Shown here piece after piece: positions 1 through 7,141 of a DNA stretch of 10,462 nt (the stretch's first letter is position 1; each line of letters starts with the position of its first letter). The translations under genes were made by a program, and so were the position numbers. Source of the DNA: Clostridiales bacterium. Lineage in GTDB: Bacteria > Bacillota > Clostridia > Lachnospirales > Lachnospiraceae. The DNA lies in the NCBI GenBank assembly GCA_015655565.1, contig JAATEU010000055.1, forward strand, positions 1-10,462, read 5' to 3'. Under the pieces are notes generated by a model. It was not told where the DNA came from and ran no database searches. It saw nothing but the letters and a program-made list of their open reading frames with translations.

Positions 1-987
1 AAACATCATTTTTATGAATACATTGCACTGGTGACGGATGATGTTATGGCGGATCATCTGTTGGAAGGCCACTTAAATCAGAATATTAGGCTGGCCGTTG
101 ATTTGGGAATGCCTCCGGAAAAGGCGATTTACTGCAGTACTTATACACCAAGCAGAAGAATGCACTTAACAGACAGGGGCTGCATTGCTCCGGGTAAAAT
201 AGCTGATTTTATAGTATTGGAGGACGTAAACTCCTTCCGTATTCATGCTGTTTATAAAAATGGAAAACAATACAGGAAGGATACCTCAGAGAGCATAGAA
301 TTTCCGGAGGAGTTTTATCATTCGGTAAAGTGCCGGGAAGCGGAAGAATCTGATTTTGAGTTACATACAGACAGCAAAGAAAAGGAAGTCCTGTGTAATG
401 TAATACAAATAGAGGAACATTCTACCTTTACGAAACTGGTACAGAAAAGATTTTCTGTGAAAGACGGAAGGATACAATGGGAAAACAATACTGCCGCGGC
501 TTGTGGAAATCAAAATACGGCGTTGCTGGCGTGCTTTGAGAGATATGGAAAGAATGGGAATGTTTCGTATGCCCTGGTGGAGGGTGCTCTTACTAAGACT
601 GGTGCCATTGCAACAACCTGGTCACATGATTCCCATAATCTGATTGTGATGGGAAATAAGGTAAAAGATATGGTTTTAGCCCAAAGGAAAATAATAGAGC
701 TGCAGGGCGGTTATGCAGTATATGAAAATTCAAAACTGTCAGCATCGGTACAGCTGAAAATAGGCGGTATTATCAGTGATGCAAAGATAGGACGATTGGC
801 AGAAGAAGTAGGAGCGGTGCGTCTGGCTATGAAACGGTTGGGATATAGGCATGACAATGAGATTATGTCATTTTCAACCTTAACCCTGCCGGTCTCCCCT
901 AATGTGAAATTAACAGACTATGGTTTGATGGATGTGAAGACACAAGGTTTTATTCCGCTGGAATGTAAGGAGGATAGGACGGAATGA
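1..987 (+). CDS. ade: Adenine deaminase, C-terminal part (5' end outside window)
   Basis: Adenine deaminase converts adenine to hypoxanthine and ammonia in cytoplasmic purine salvage. The frame is open from base 1, so the GTG at 31 is not the true start; about 328 codons are visible of a family usually 550-600 residues long. The first visible part is the end of the amidohydrolase barrel: a TDD motif (the position of the SDD aspartates in Ade proteins) followed by DHLLEGHLNQNIR, then TDRGCIAPGKIADFIVLED, the typical return strand of this superfamily. The second half is the Ade-specific C-terminal domain, with GAIATTWSHDSHN (codons ending near 650) and a terminal LPVSPNVKLTDYGLMDV block. The stop codon overlaps the start of the next gene (ATGA), so the two are translationally coupled. 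Nothing in the visible part looks broken. The family call is firm; specificity for adenine is inferred from the family. Confidence 0.9.
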   Translation, partial: KHHFYEYIALVTDDVMADHLLEGHLNQNIRLAVDLGMPPEKAIYCSTYTPSRRMHLTDRGCIAPGKIADFIVLEDVNSFRIHAVYKNGKQYRKDTSESIEFPEEFYHSVKCREAEESDFELHTDSKEKEVLCNVIQIEEHSTFTKLVQKRFSVKDGRIQWENNTAAACGNQNTALLACFERYGKNGNVSYALVEGALTKTGAIATTWSHDSHNLIVMGNKVKDMVLAQRKIIELQGGYAVYENSKLSASVQLKIGGIISDAKIGRLAEEVGAVRLAMKRLGYRHDNEIMSFSTLTLPVSPNVKLTDYGLMDVKTQGFIPLECKEDRTE

Positions 988-2297
988 AAAAATCGATTGT
1001 TAATGCCAGGATTATTACCATGGATGAAAAAATGACGGAATATAAAAAGGGATTTTTAACAATGGAGGGTGATCGGATTGTCCGTTTGGGGGATATGGAG
1101 TCTTTTCAGGAAGAGGGAGAAATCATAGACGGGAAGAATGGGATATTAATGCCCGGAATGATAAATACACATGCCCATTTGGGGATGCTTCCGTTCCGCA
1201 GTCTCGGAGATGATGTAAAAGACCGCTTAAGACGTTTTTTGTTTCCCCTGGAAAATCAATATATGAATAAAAATTTAGCATACTGGGGTGCTAAATATTC
1301 CATTTGCGAAATGCTATTAGGCGGTGTAACTACTGTTTTGGACATGTATTATTTTGAAGATGAGATAGCAAAAGCGGTTGATGCCATGCATATGCGGGCA
1401 ATTCTGGGAGAAACGGTGGCTGATTTAGAAACCTGTGATTCCAGGGAACCCGGAAGCGGCTTTGCCTATGCGGAAGAATTTATTCATAAATGGAAGAACC
1501 ATAAACTAATTACACCCTGTATTGCACCTCATGCAACCAATACCAATGGGGAAGAGAGTTTAAAAAGGGCGAAAAAAATAAGTGAAATTTATCAGCTGCC
1601 TATTACAATGCATGTCGCTGAGATGGATTATGAAATGAAGTATTTTAAGGATACTTATTCTATGACGCCGGTTAAATTTCTGGATTCCATAGGATGCCTG
1701 GATGAATCCTTAATTGCTGCCCATTGTATCCATTTATCCAAAGAGGATATTGAATTATTAAGGAAACGGAATGTGGGTGTAGCCCATTGCATCGGTTCCA
1801 ATACCAAGTCGGCGAAAGGTGTAGCAGATATAAAAGCTTTGCTGGATTCGGGAATAAGGGTAGGACTGGGGACGGACGGTGCAACCAGCGGAAATACGTT
1901 AGACGTTTTAACTCAATTTAAATTGTTTGCTAATTTCCATAAGTTAAAAAATAAGGACCGTTCCATTTTTCCCGCACAGGAAATTGTAGCCCTGGGAACC
2001 ATTCGAGGAGCTAAAACCCTGCATTTGGACAAACTGGCCGGCTCTCTGGAAGTCGGGAAACAGGCGGATTTTGTATTGCTGGAGACGGATTCGGCCAATA
2101 TGTTTCCGGTCTTTAATCCTTATTCCGTTATTGTATACAGTGCAAATTCCGGTAATGTGGATACGGTCTTTGTTGCGGGGAAATGTCTGGTGAGACATAA
2201 AAAACTAGTGGAAGTTGAGCTCCAAACAGTCAGAAACGGCCTGTTAGGAGCAATGGAGGAAATGTTAGGGTCCGATATTGTAAAAACGGTTAACTGA
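984..2297 (+). CDS. MtaD/TrzA/ATZ-type metal-dependent amidohydrolase (adenosine-derivative deaminase-like)
   Basis: This is a 437-residue cytoplasmic amidohydrolase of the group that includes 5'-methylthioadenosine/S-adenosylhomocysteine deaminase, guanine deaminase and chlorohydrolases. Metal ligands are visible: NTHAH (H63, H65), MHVAE (H210, with E213), and GLGTDG (D298). APHA (H183) and AAHCIH (H247) match the substrate-side histidines. The C-terminal LAGSLEVGKQADFVLLE is the usual composite-domain strand. Full length agrees with the family (about 430-450). The start is fixed by AAGGAGG at 967-973, ten bases before ATG 984, and by the 4-base overlap with the adenine deaminase gene. Co-expression with adenine deaminase suggests a substrate in adenine-nucleoside salvage, but this is inference; SsnA-like or guanine deaminase activity cannot be excluded. 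The family is certain, the substrate is not. Confidence 0.87.
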   Translation: MKKSIVNARIITMDEKMTEYKKGFLTMEGDRIVRLGDMESFQEEGEIIDGKNGILMPGMINTHAHLGMLPFRSLGDDVKDRLRRFLFPLENQYMNKNLAYWGAKYSICEMLLGGVTTVLDMYYFEDEIAKAVDAMHMRAILGETVADLETCDSREPGSGFAYAEEFIHKWKNHKLITPCIAPHATNTNGEESLKRAKKISEIYQLPITMHVAEMDYEMKYFKDTYSMTPVKFLDSIGCLDESLIAAHCIHLSKEDIELLRKRNVGVAHCIGSNTKSAKGVADIKALLDSGIRVGLGTDGATSGNTLDVLTQFKLFANFHKLKNKDRSIFPAQEIVALGTIRGAKTLHLDKLAGSLEVGKQADFVLLETDSANMFPVFNPYSVIVYSANSGNVDTVFVAGKCLVRHKKLVEVELQTVRNGLLGAMEEMLGSDIVKTVN

Positions 2298-2351
2298 CTG
2301 CCCTGATACGAAATATTATATCGATTGAAAATAATAAGCGAAATAAGCAGT

Positions 2352-2398
2352 AATGAAAAATGTCTTGGCAGAAAATAGTCGCCGGGACATTTTTCATT
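2352..2398 (+). terminator. Long hairpin after the deaminase operon, probable terminator
   Basis: Arms 2352-2368 and 2382-2398 pair over 17 positions, with two G-U pairs and a 13-base loop; the outer 13 bp (AATGAAAAATGTC and its complement) are perfect. It lies 54 bases after the amidohydrolase stop, and a T-rich stretch (2401-2413) follows. The A/T-rich outer stem means it could work in both directions. Terminator function is inferred from position and shape. Confidence 0.6.
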
Positions 2399-2405
2399 GT
2401 CTTTT

Positions 2406-2427
2406 CTGTTTTTACAGGTAAAAACAG
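2406..2427. terminator. Second small hairpin in the same spacer
   Basis: CTGTTTTTA at 2406-2414 is perfectly repeated in inverse at 2419-2427 around a 4-base loop. It starts 7 bases after the larger hairpin. It may be a backup terminator, or the T-rich arm may simply be the tail of the first terminator. There is no U-run after it on the + strand. Confidence 0.35.
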
Positions 2428-2496
2428 TACCTTCTGTCAACCTGTTGTTATTGATGTTCATGATTACCGACGGAATTTTAAGCGAAGTAATTAATC

Positions 2497-2525
2497 TTTT
2501 AATTTTATTAAATTTTCGATATAAT
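2497..2525 (+). promoter_or_regulatory. Candidate sigma-A promoter for the anSME-AraC operon
   Basis: A perfect -10 hexamer TATAAT lies at 2520-2525 inside an AT-rich stretch, with a poor -35 (TTTTAA, 2497-2502) 17 bases upstream. Transcription from about 2532 would give a leader of roughly 65 bases before the chosen start at 2596. The weak -35 would suit an activator-dependent promoter, which is inference. Confidence 0.4.
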
Positions 2526-2595
2526 ATTGTGTACAGGGATAGTTTGCGGTACAGTAAATAAAGAAATGAAGTTTAGCATGAAAAGGAGAAGTCAA

Positions 2596-3714
2596 ATGCC
2601 GCCGATTAGTGTATTGATAAAACCGGCTTCCGGTAACTGCAATATGCAGTGTGAATACTGCTTTTACTGCGATGAGCAGAATAAGAGGAGCGTTGCATCT
2701 TTTGGTATTATGAGTGAACGGACATTAAAGAATGTGATGCGCAAGACAATATTGCATGCAGAAGGTATGTGCTCTGTCGCATTTCAAGGAGGAGAGCCTA
2801 CTTTGGCAGGAATTGATTTTTTTCGTAAAGTGATTGAATTCGAAAAGCATTACAACAGGAATCATATTAAGGTAGAGTATGCCTTGCAAACCAATGGGTT
2901 GAATATCAATGAAGAGTGGTGCCGGTTATTGAAAGAAAATCACTTTTTGATTGGTCTGTCGGTTGATGGAACCCAAGATATTCACGATAAATATCGTCAT
3001 ACAAAGTCCGGGAAAACGACCTATGCACAGGTGATAAAAGCGGCGGACATGTTGGATAAATATAATGTGGAATACAATATCCTCACGGTAGTACACAGGG
3101 AAGTGGCGGAACACATAGAAGAAATATACGATTTATACAGGAGAAATGGCTGGTATTATCAACAATATATAGCCTGTCTGGATCCTTTATACGAGAAACC
3201 GGGAGAACGTGAGTATTCCTTAATGCCGGAAGCTTATGGAAAGTTCCTGGTAAAGCTGTTCGACTGTTGGTTTGAAGACCTGAAAGCAAATAAACAGCCT
3301 TACATCAGACAGTTCGAAAACTATATAGCTATTCTTCTCGGCAGAATGGCAGAGGCTTGTGACCAGCGGGGTATCTGTGGGGTGCAATATGTCATAGAAG
3401 CAGACGGCAGTGTATATCCCTGTGATTTCTATATGCTGGATCAATATAAGCTTGGATGCATCAATGATATGTCCATTTCGGCTATGGATGAAAAAAGAAA
3501 AGAAATAAAGTTTATAGAAGAGTCTTTAAAACTATCACAGGAATGCAGGAACTGCGAATTTTACAGGATATGCAAGGGCGGCTGCCAGAGAAGCAGATTA
3601 AAAACGGATGATGAAAGGTATAAGAATTACCATTGCAAGGGATATAAAGAGTTCTTTAAAGAATGTCTGCCGAGGATGTTGCAGATTGCAGACAGGATAA
3701 GAAATAGCAGATGA
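2596..3714 (+). CDS. Anaerobic sulfatase-maturating enzyme (radical SAM/SPASM formylglycine-generating)
   Basis: Radical SAM enzymes of this type oxidise an active-site Cys or Ser of sulfatases to formylglycine without oxygen. The chosen start, ATG 2596, is preceded by AAAAGGAGA (2581-2589); the open frame runs back to 2527 without a better site. This gives 372 residues, like the C. perfringens enzyme (about 370), and the same MPP(I/L)S.LIKPAS beginning. The radical SAM cluster is C15-x3-C19-x2-C22, followed by the FQGGEPTLAG block (63-72). The SPASM half carries C255, C261, C276, C317, C320, C326, C330 and C347 for two auxiliary clusters. D277, in YPCD, sits where the catalytic aspartate of the C. 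perfringens enzyme is. All key residues are present. It is followed 14 bases later by an AraC regulator. No sulfatase gene is in the window, so its client must be elsewhere. Confidence 0.92.
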   Translation: MPPISVLIKPASGNCNMQCEYCFYCDEQNKRSVASFGIMSERTLKNVMRKTILHAEGMCSVAFQGGEPTLAGIDFFRKVIEFEKHYNRNHIKVEYALQTNGLNINEEWCRLLKENHFLIGLSVDGTQDIHDKYRHTKSGKTTYAQVIKAADMLDKYNVEYNILTVVHREVAEHIEEIYDLYRRNGWYYQQYIACLDPLYEKPGEREYSLMPEAYGKFLVKLFDCWFEDLKANKQPYIRQFENYIAILLGRMAEACDQRGICGVQYVIEADGSVYPCDFYMLDQYKLGCINDMSISAMDEKRKEIKFIEESLKLSQECRNCEFYRICKGGCQRSRLKTDDERYKNYHCKGYKEFFKECLPRMLQIADRIRNSR

Positions 3715-3728
3715 ATGAGAGGTAAACC

Positions 3729-4550
3729 ATGCATGATTTAAACCTATATGAAAAGAAAATCATAAAAGATGATGAATTTCCGGTGCAGATGCTTGAAAAT
3801 CATATCAGGAGGCCGGGTACTTATTGCCAGCCCCATTGGCATGAACAGCTGGAATTTCACTATATTTTAAATGGCGGGGGGATTTTCTACTGTAACCAGA
3901 AGCCTCTGTTGGTAGAGAAAGGAAGCCTGGTTATTATTAACAGCAATGAAATCCATAAGGGAGTCAGCAGTACGAAAAATTTTGATGCTTTGGTCATTAT
4001 ATTTGAAATGGATGCATTTTCAAAAGAATTTGCCAATTGTAATGTTGTTTTCCAATCCCTGATAAAGTCGGACCCAAAAATTAATGAACTGCTCATGTCC
4101 GTTTATGAGGAGAAGAATGAAAAAAATACCGGTTATAAATTAGCTATGAAGGGGAAGTTTTATGAACTTATTTCTTATCTGCTGAGAAATTATGTTGTCC
4201 AAAGCCTTTCCGACAGGGAAAACGTCAGCCGTATACGGAATTTAAGCCGGTTAAATACGGTACTCCAATATATTCAGGAGAATTATACCGAAACCATAAC
4301 AAATCGGGAATTAGCGGATCTGCTCCATATCAGCGAATATCGTTTTTGTCATTTGTTTAAAGAAATTATGGGACAGAGTCCTTTAAATTATATCAATGAG
4401 GTACGGTTAAAAAAAGCCTATCACTTATTGGAACAGAAAGAAATAACCGTTTCCGAGGCCGCATTGGTTGTAGGGTTTCAGGATTATAATAATTTTGGCC
4501 GGCAGTTCCGGAAATATTATGGATTTCCACCCACTAAGGTGTGGGAATGA
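3729..4550 (+). CDS. AraC-family transcriptional regulator with N-terminal cupin domain
   Basis: This 273-residue DNA-binding regulator has the usual two-part layout. Residues about 15-95 form a cupin sensor barrel with the typical PHWHEQLEFHYILNG strand (H36, H38), often used for sugar sensing. Residues about 172-273 form the two-helix-turn-helix AraC domain: the first around ITNRELADLLHISEYRFCHLFKE (190-212) and the second around ITVSEAALVVGFQDYNNFGRQF, ending in the family hallmark YYGFPPTKVW. The start at 3729 has GAGAGG (3717-3722) six bases upstream. It is probably co-transcribed with the sulfatase-maturating enzyme and lies directly upstream of the oxidoreductase/isomerase operon, whose promoter region holds an inverted repeat. 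It is a likely local activator of one or both units; the inducer is unknown. No defect is visible. Confidence 0.9.
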   Translation: MHDLNLYEKKIIKDDEFPVQMLENHIRRPGTYCQPHWHEQLEFHYILNGGGIFYCNQKPLLVEKGSLVIINSNEIHKGVSSTKNFDALVIIFEMDAFSKEFANCNVVFQSLIKSDPKINELLMSVYEEKNEKNTGYKLAMKGKFYELISYLLRNYVVQSLSDRENVSRIRNLSRLNTVLQYIQENYTETITNRELADLLHISEYRFCHLFKEIMGQSPLNYINEVRLKKAYHLLEQKEITVSEAALVVGFQDYNNFGRQFRKYYGFPPTKVWE

Positions 4551-4637
4551 ATAGCAGGATTGTATGTGTAACCAGCAATACATCCATAGCTTTTTAAGCC
4601 TGGAAATTATATCATAAAGGTAAATATCCGGTGCACG

Positions 4638-4664
4638 CAAAACAAGTAAAATGTACTTGTTTTG
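4638..4664. promoter_or_regulatory. Inverted repeat upstream of the isomerase/oxidoreductase operon (operator or terminator)
   Basis: AAAACAAGTA at 4639-4648 is perfectly mirrored at 4654-4663 around a 5-base loop; C4638/G4664 extends it to 11 bp. It lies 87 bases after the AraC stop and about 60 bases before the candidate -35 of the next operon. No U-run follows on the + strand apart from the T's within the arm, so it could be a weak terminator for the AraC unit or a binding site for a regulator. I cannot decide between these from sequence. Confidence 0.5.
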
Positions 4665-4725
4665 GCGCCGCCTGACCCTGCGTTTTCATGAAAAACGTAT
4701 GAAAAAAGCTTGCGGGAGACAGCGG

Positions 4726-4753
4726 TTGAATAATTACTATAAGGTATTATAAG
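4726..4753 (+). promoter_or_regulatory. Candidate promoter of the isomerase/oxidoreductase operon
   Basis: TTGAAT (4726-4731) and TATAAG (4748-4753) are separated by 16 bases, a fair sigma-A match. Transcription would begin near 4760, giving a short leader with AAGGAGG at 4769-4775, seven bases before ATG 4783. The preceding spacer (4551-4725) holds no gene. Confidence 0.5.
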
Positions 4754-4782
4754 CACAGATAGGAATACAAGGAGGCTGTAAA

Positions 4783-5016
4783 ATGATGTTAGGTACTTTT
4801 CCCGTGGTTTTGGGAAGCATGTCATTTGAAAATGCCTGTGATTTTTTAAATCAAAATGGTGTTCAGATGATTGAGATTGGATGTGGCGGGTGTCCGGGAG
4901 AAAGAACAGAAGATAAACAGCCTAATTGGGTAACCTGCCCATGGCCTGGTGACTTTATGGAGATTTTGAATTATCAGTGGAATGAGGTTTTAATATTATC
5001 GGAAGGAGACTATTAA
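4783..5016 (+). pseudogene. Collapsed remnant of a xylose-isomerase-like TIM barrel gene
   Basis: This 77-codon frame is made of two separated pieces of a sugar phosphate isomerase/epimerase-type protein (family usually near 300 residues). Residues 1-36 (LGTF..VLGSMSFENACDFL..GVQMIEIGCGG) are the normal N-terminus. Residues about 40-71 (EDKQPNWVTCPWPGDFMEILNYQWNEVL) normally lie some 80 residues further on. The join is at GCPG (4888-4899), a motif that as I recall occurs at both positions in intact relatives, so a deletion between short direct repeats is likely. The frame then ends after I71 with six unrelated residues, and the rest of the barrel with its metal ligands is missing. The ribosome binding site is excellent, and the TAA overlaps the ATG of the next gene, so it may still be translated as a leader that couples to that gene. 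It should not have isomerase activity. Confidence 0.75.
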
Positions 5017-6071
5017 TGGTACAGCAGAATTTTATGATTGGAATTGTTGGTTTTGGCGGCATGGGCAACTGGCACAGGGAACTGATTGAGTCCATAGACG
5101 GATTAGAGGTAGCAGGAATTTATGATATTAAGGAATCACGTGTTCAATATGCAAAGAAATGCAATATAAAAGTATATGGCAGCCTGGAAGAATTATTGCA
5201 GGATGACAGGATTGACCTTGTATTGGTTTCTACGCCAAATGATTTACATAAATCCATAGCGGTAAAGGCCATGAAGTCCGGGAAAAATGTGGTAAGCGAA
5301 AAACCGGTTACGTTAAATTCGGCGGATCTTAAGGATATGATAAATGTTTCGGAAAATACGGGAATGTTTTTTACCGTACATCAGAACAGGCGCTGGGATG
5401 AAGACTTCTTAACAATGAAAAAAATATATGAAGAACGCCGTCTTGGGGAAGTTTTCCGTATAGAATCCAGGGTGCACGGTTCCAGGGGAATTCCCGGTGA
5501 CTGGCGCCAGGAGAAAGAACATGGCGGCGGTATGGTTTTGGACTGGGGTGTTCATCTGCTGGATCAAATTCTTCTTATGATGGGGGATACTAAATTAAAA
5601 ACCGTATATGCAACCATGACCCATGTTACAAATCAGCTGGTGGATGACGGCTTCACTGCAGAACTCAGATTTGAAAACGGATTGGAGGTTATGGTAGAGG
5701 TAGGGACCAATAATTTTATTTCCCTGCCCAGATGGTATATGCTGGGTGTAAACGGCACGGCAATCATTGAAGGCTGGAATCTGAACGGCCGGATTGTAAG
5801 TACAGCCGGAAAGGACGAGGCCGATGTGGTTCCGGTAAAGACCGCTGCAGGACTTACGAAAACCATGGCGCCCCGCAGGGATGATACCATGCAAAAGCAG
5901 GAGCTTCCCATTGTAAAAAGTGATATCAGGGACTTTTACCGTAATGTGATGAAGGTGATACAAAAAAAGGAAGAACCCAGAGTTAAATTACCGGAAGTTA
6001 TGCGGGTCATGAAACTAATGGAAGCAATTTTTGAATCTGCAAGGGAGCGTAAGGTAGTTAAATTTGAGTAA
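5016..6071 (+). CDS. Gfo/Idh/MocA-family NAD(P)-dependent oxidoreductase
   Basis: This 351-residue cytoplasmic dehydrogenase oxidises or reduces a sugar, inositol or glycoside hydroxyl using NAD(P). The Rossmann fold starts with IGIVGFGGMGNWH (GxGxxG at 12-17), with an acidic residue ending the second strand (IYDI, D37). VSTPNDLH (71-78) and EKPVT (95-99) are the conserved signatures, the latter carrying the lysine of the family catalytic triad. DWGVH (D176, H180) matches the D-x3-H catalytic motif. Length is typical. GGAAGGAG (5001-5008) precedes ATG 5016 by seven bases and the start overlaps the stop of the remnant gene by one base. Pairing with a TIM barrel isomerase is the common arrangement in inositol-type and keto-glycoside catabolism. 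The exact substrate is not readable. Confidence 0.9.
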   Translation: MVQQNFMIGIVGFGGMGNWHRELIESIDGLEVAGIYDIKESRVQYAKKCNIKVYGSLEELLQDDRIDLVLVSTPNDLHKSIAVKAMKSGKNVVSEKPVTLNSADLKDMINVSENTGMFFTVHQNRRWDEDFLTMKKIYEERRLGEVFRIESRVHGSRGIPGDWRQEKEHGGGMVLDWGVHLLDQILLMMGDTKLKTVYATMTHVTNQLVDDGFTAELRFENGLEVMVEVGTNNFISLPRWYMLGVNGTAIIEGWNLNGRIVSTAGKDEADVVPVKTAAGLTKTMAPRRDDTMQKQELPIVKSDIRDFYRNVMKVIQKKEEPRVKLPEVMRVMKLMEAIFESARERKVVKFE

Positions 6072-6173
6072 TCGCATGAAATAAAAAATTCTGAGTGTCT
6101 TTTCAGTATCCTGTCTGCAGGCAGACAAGATATACGTAGGGAACACCAGTATGAAAAATAAAGAGGTAATTAT

Positions 6174-7055
6174 ATGAAACAAATTAAAATTGGAACCTGT
6201 CTTCCCGGAACAAAGGCGGTTGAATGGCTTCCCCATGTTGTGAAGGCGGGCTTTGAGACGGTATCCATTAACTTCCACTTGTCTTTGGAAAATACGGATT
6301 TAATAGAACTTTCTAAAAAAGTGAAAGATATTATCGGTGATTCCGGCGTACAGGTAACCTGTCTGGGATTATACTGTAATCCTTTGCAATATGAAGAACA
6401 CAAAAAGAATCTGGAGTATTGTATTAATTCCGCCAATCTGTTTGGGGCTTCCATTGTCAGTACCTTTGCAGGTGCCTTGGAGAATAAACCTGTAGAGGAG
6501 GCCATACCTGTGTTTGGAAAAGTATTCCGTGATTTAGCAAAACGTGCGGCAGACAACCGGATTAAGATAGGAATTGAGAATTGCACAATGGGCGGAAGCT
6601 GGCAGCATCCAACCTGCAATATTGGCTTTAATCCCAAAGCCTGGGAAATGATGTTTCAGGAGGTACCTGATGATAATATCGGGCTGGAATGGGAGCCTGC
6701 ACATCAGATGGTACAGCTGATTGATCCTATAGCCCAGCTAAGGCAATGGGCTAAGAAAGTGGTGCATGTCCATGGGAAGGATGCTGCGGTTGACTGGGAT
6801 GCAGTCCGGCGATTTGGAGTAAATGGTGCTGCAAAATTTGCCTGTGACAGAACTCCGGGATTTGGAGACACAAACTGGAGGGATATTCTATCCATCCTTC
6901 ATATGGAAGGTTATGAAGGCGATATCTGTATTGAGGGATATCATGATCCCGTATACCGGGGTGACTGGGAAATGACCTCACAACTGCATGCCTTGAATTA
7001 TCTGAAATGGTGCCGCGGCGGTGAGTTTGTTCCGAATCCATGGGATAAAAAGTAA
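6174..7055 (+). CDS. Sugar phosphate isomerase/epimerase-type TIM barrel protein
   Basis: This 293-residue protein belongs to the xylose-isomerase-like TIM barrel superfamily (AP_endonuc_2 fold; relatives include IolE, IolI and tagatose/psicose epimerases). The probable metal and catalytic residues stand at barrel strand ends: IGIENC (E135), LEWEPAHQ (E172/E174, H177), VVHVHGKD (H198/H200, D203) and DICIEGY (E254). The protein is intact and of normal length. AAGAGG (6161-6166) is seven bases before ATG 6174. It lies 102 bases after the oxidoreductase in the same direction, with no convincing terminator between, so co-transcription is likely. It is only distantly similar to the collapsed barrel remnant at the head of the operon, so it is not simply its duplicate. 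Substrate unknown; a keto-inositol or keto-sugar is the usual type. Confidence 0.87.
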   Translation: MKQIKIGTCLPGTKAVEWLPHVVKAGFETVSINFHLSLENTDLIELSKKVKDIIGDSGVQVTCLGLYCNPLQYEEHKKNLEYCINSANLFGASIVSTFAGALENKPVEEAIPVFGKVFRDLAKRAADNRIKIGIENCTMGGSWQHPTCNIGFNPKAWEMMFQEVPDDNIGLEWEPAHQMVQLIDPIAQLRQWAKKVVHVHGKDAAVDWDAVRRFGVNGAAKFACDRTPGFGDTNWRDILSILHMEGYEGDICIEGYHDPVYRGDWEMTSQLHALNYLKWCRGGEFVPNPWDKK

Positions 7056-7100
7056 TATGGGGAAATAATGACACGTTTGTTGTGTTTAATTTAACCTATC

Positions 7101-7141
7101 AGGGATGTTCCCCGCCTTTTAGGCGGGGATTGGATTTCCCT
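7101..7141. terminator. GC-rich hairpin between convergent genes, overlapping the lysR stop
   Basis: TCCCCGCC (7109-7116) and GGCGGGGA (7122-7129) form a perfect 8-bp stem with a 5-base loop; AGGGA (7101-7105) and TCCCT (7137-7141) can add an outer stem. The T tract after it on the + strand is poor (ATTGGATTT). It sits 54 bases after the isomerase stop, and its loop contains the stop codon of the opposing lysR gene, so the arm at 7122-7129 also encodes the last LysR residues. A shared terminator is the likely role. Confidence 0.6.

Noticed and set aside
2527..2595. Longer start (TTG 2527) for the sulfatase-maturating enzyme
   Set aside because: It overlaps the promoter/-10 region, has no ribosome binding site, and homologues begin at MPP(I/L)S, which matches ATG 2596.
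4551..4580. Bulged hairpin just after the AraC stop (GGATTGTAT with ATACATCC)
   Set aside because: The stem is interrupted, and the T run (4592-4596) lies well past it; not convincing as a terminator.
5595..5963. Long - strand open frames inside the oxidoreductase gene
   Set aside because: They lie opposite a well-conserved coding gene, lack ribosome binding sites and show no family motifs. The same holds for the other antisense frames in the window.
6112..6127. TGTCTG/CAGACA inverted repeat between the oxidoreductase and isomerase genes
   Set aside because: Only 6 bp with no U-run; too weak to call a terminator or operator.
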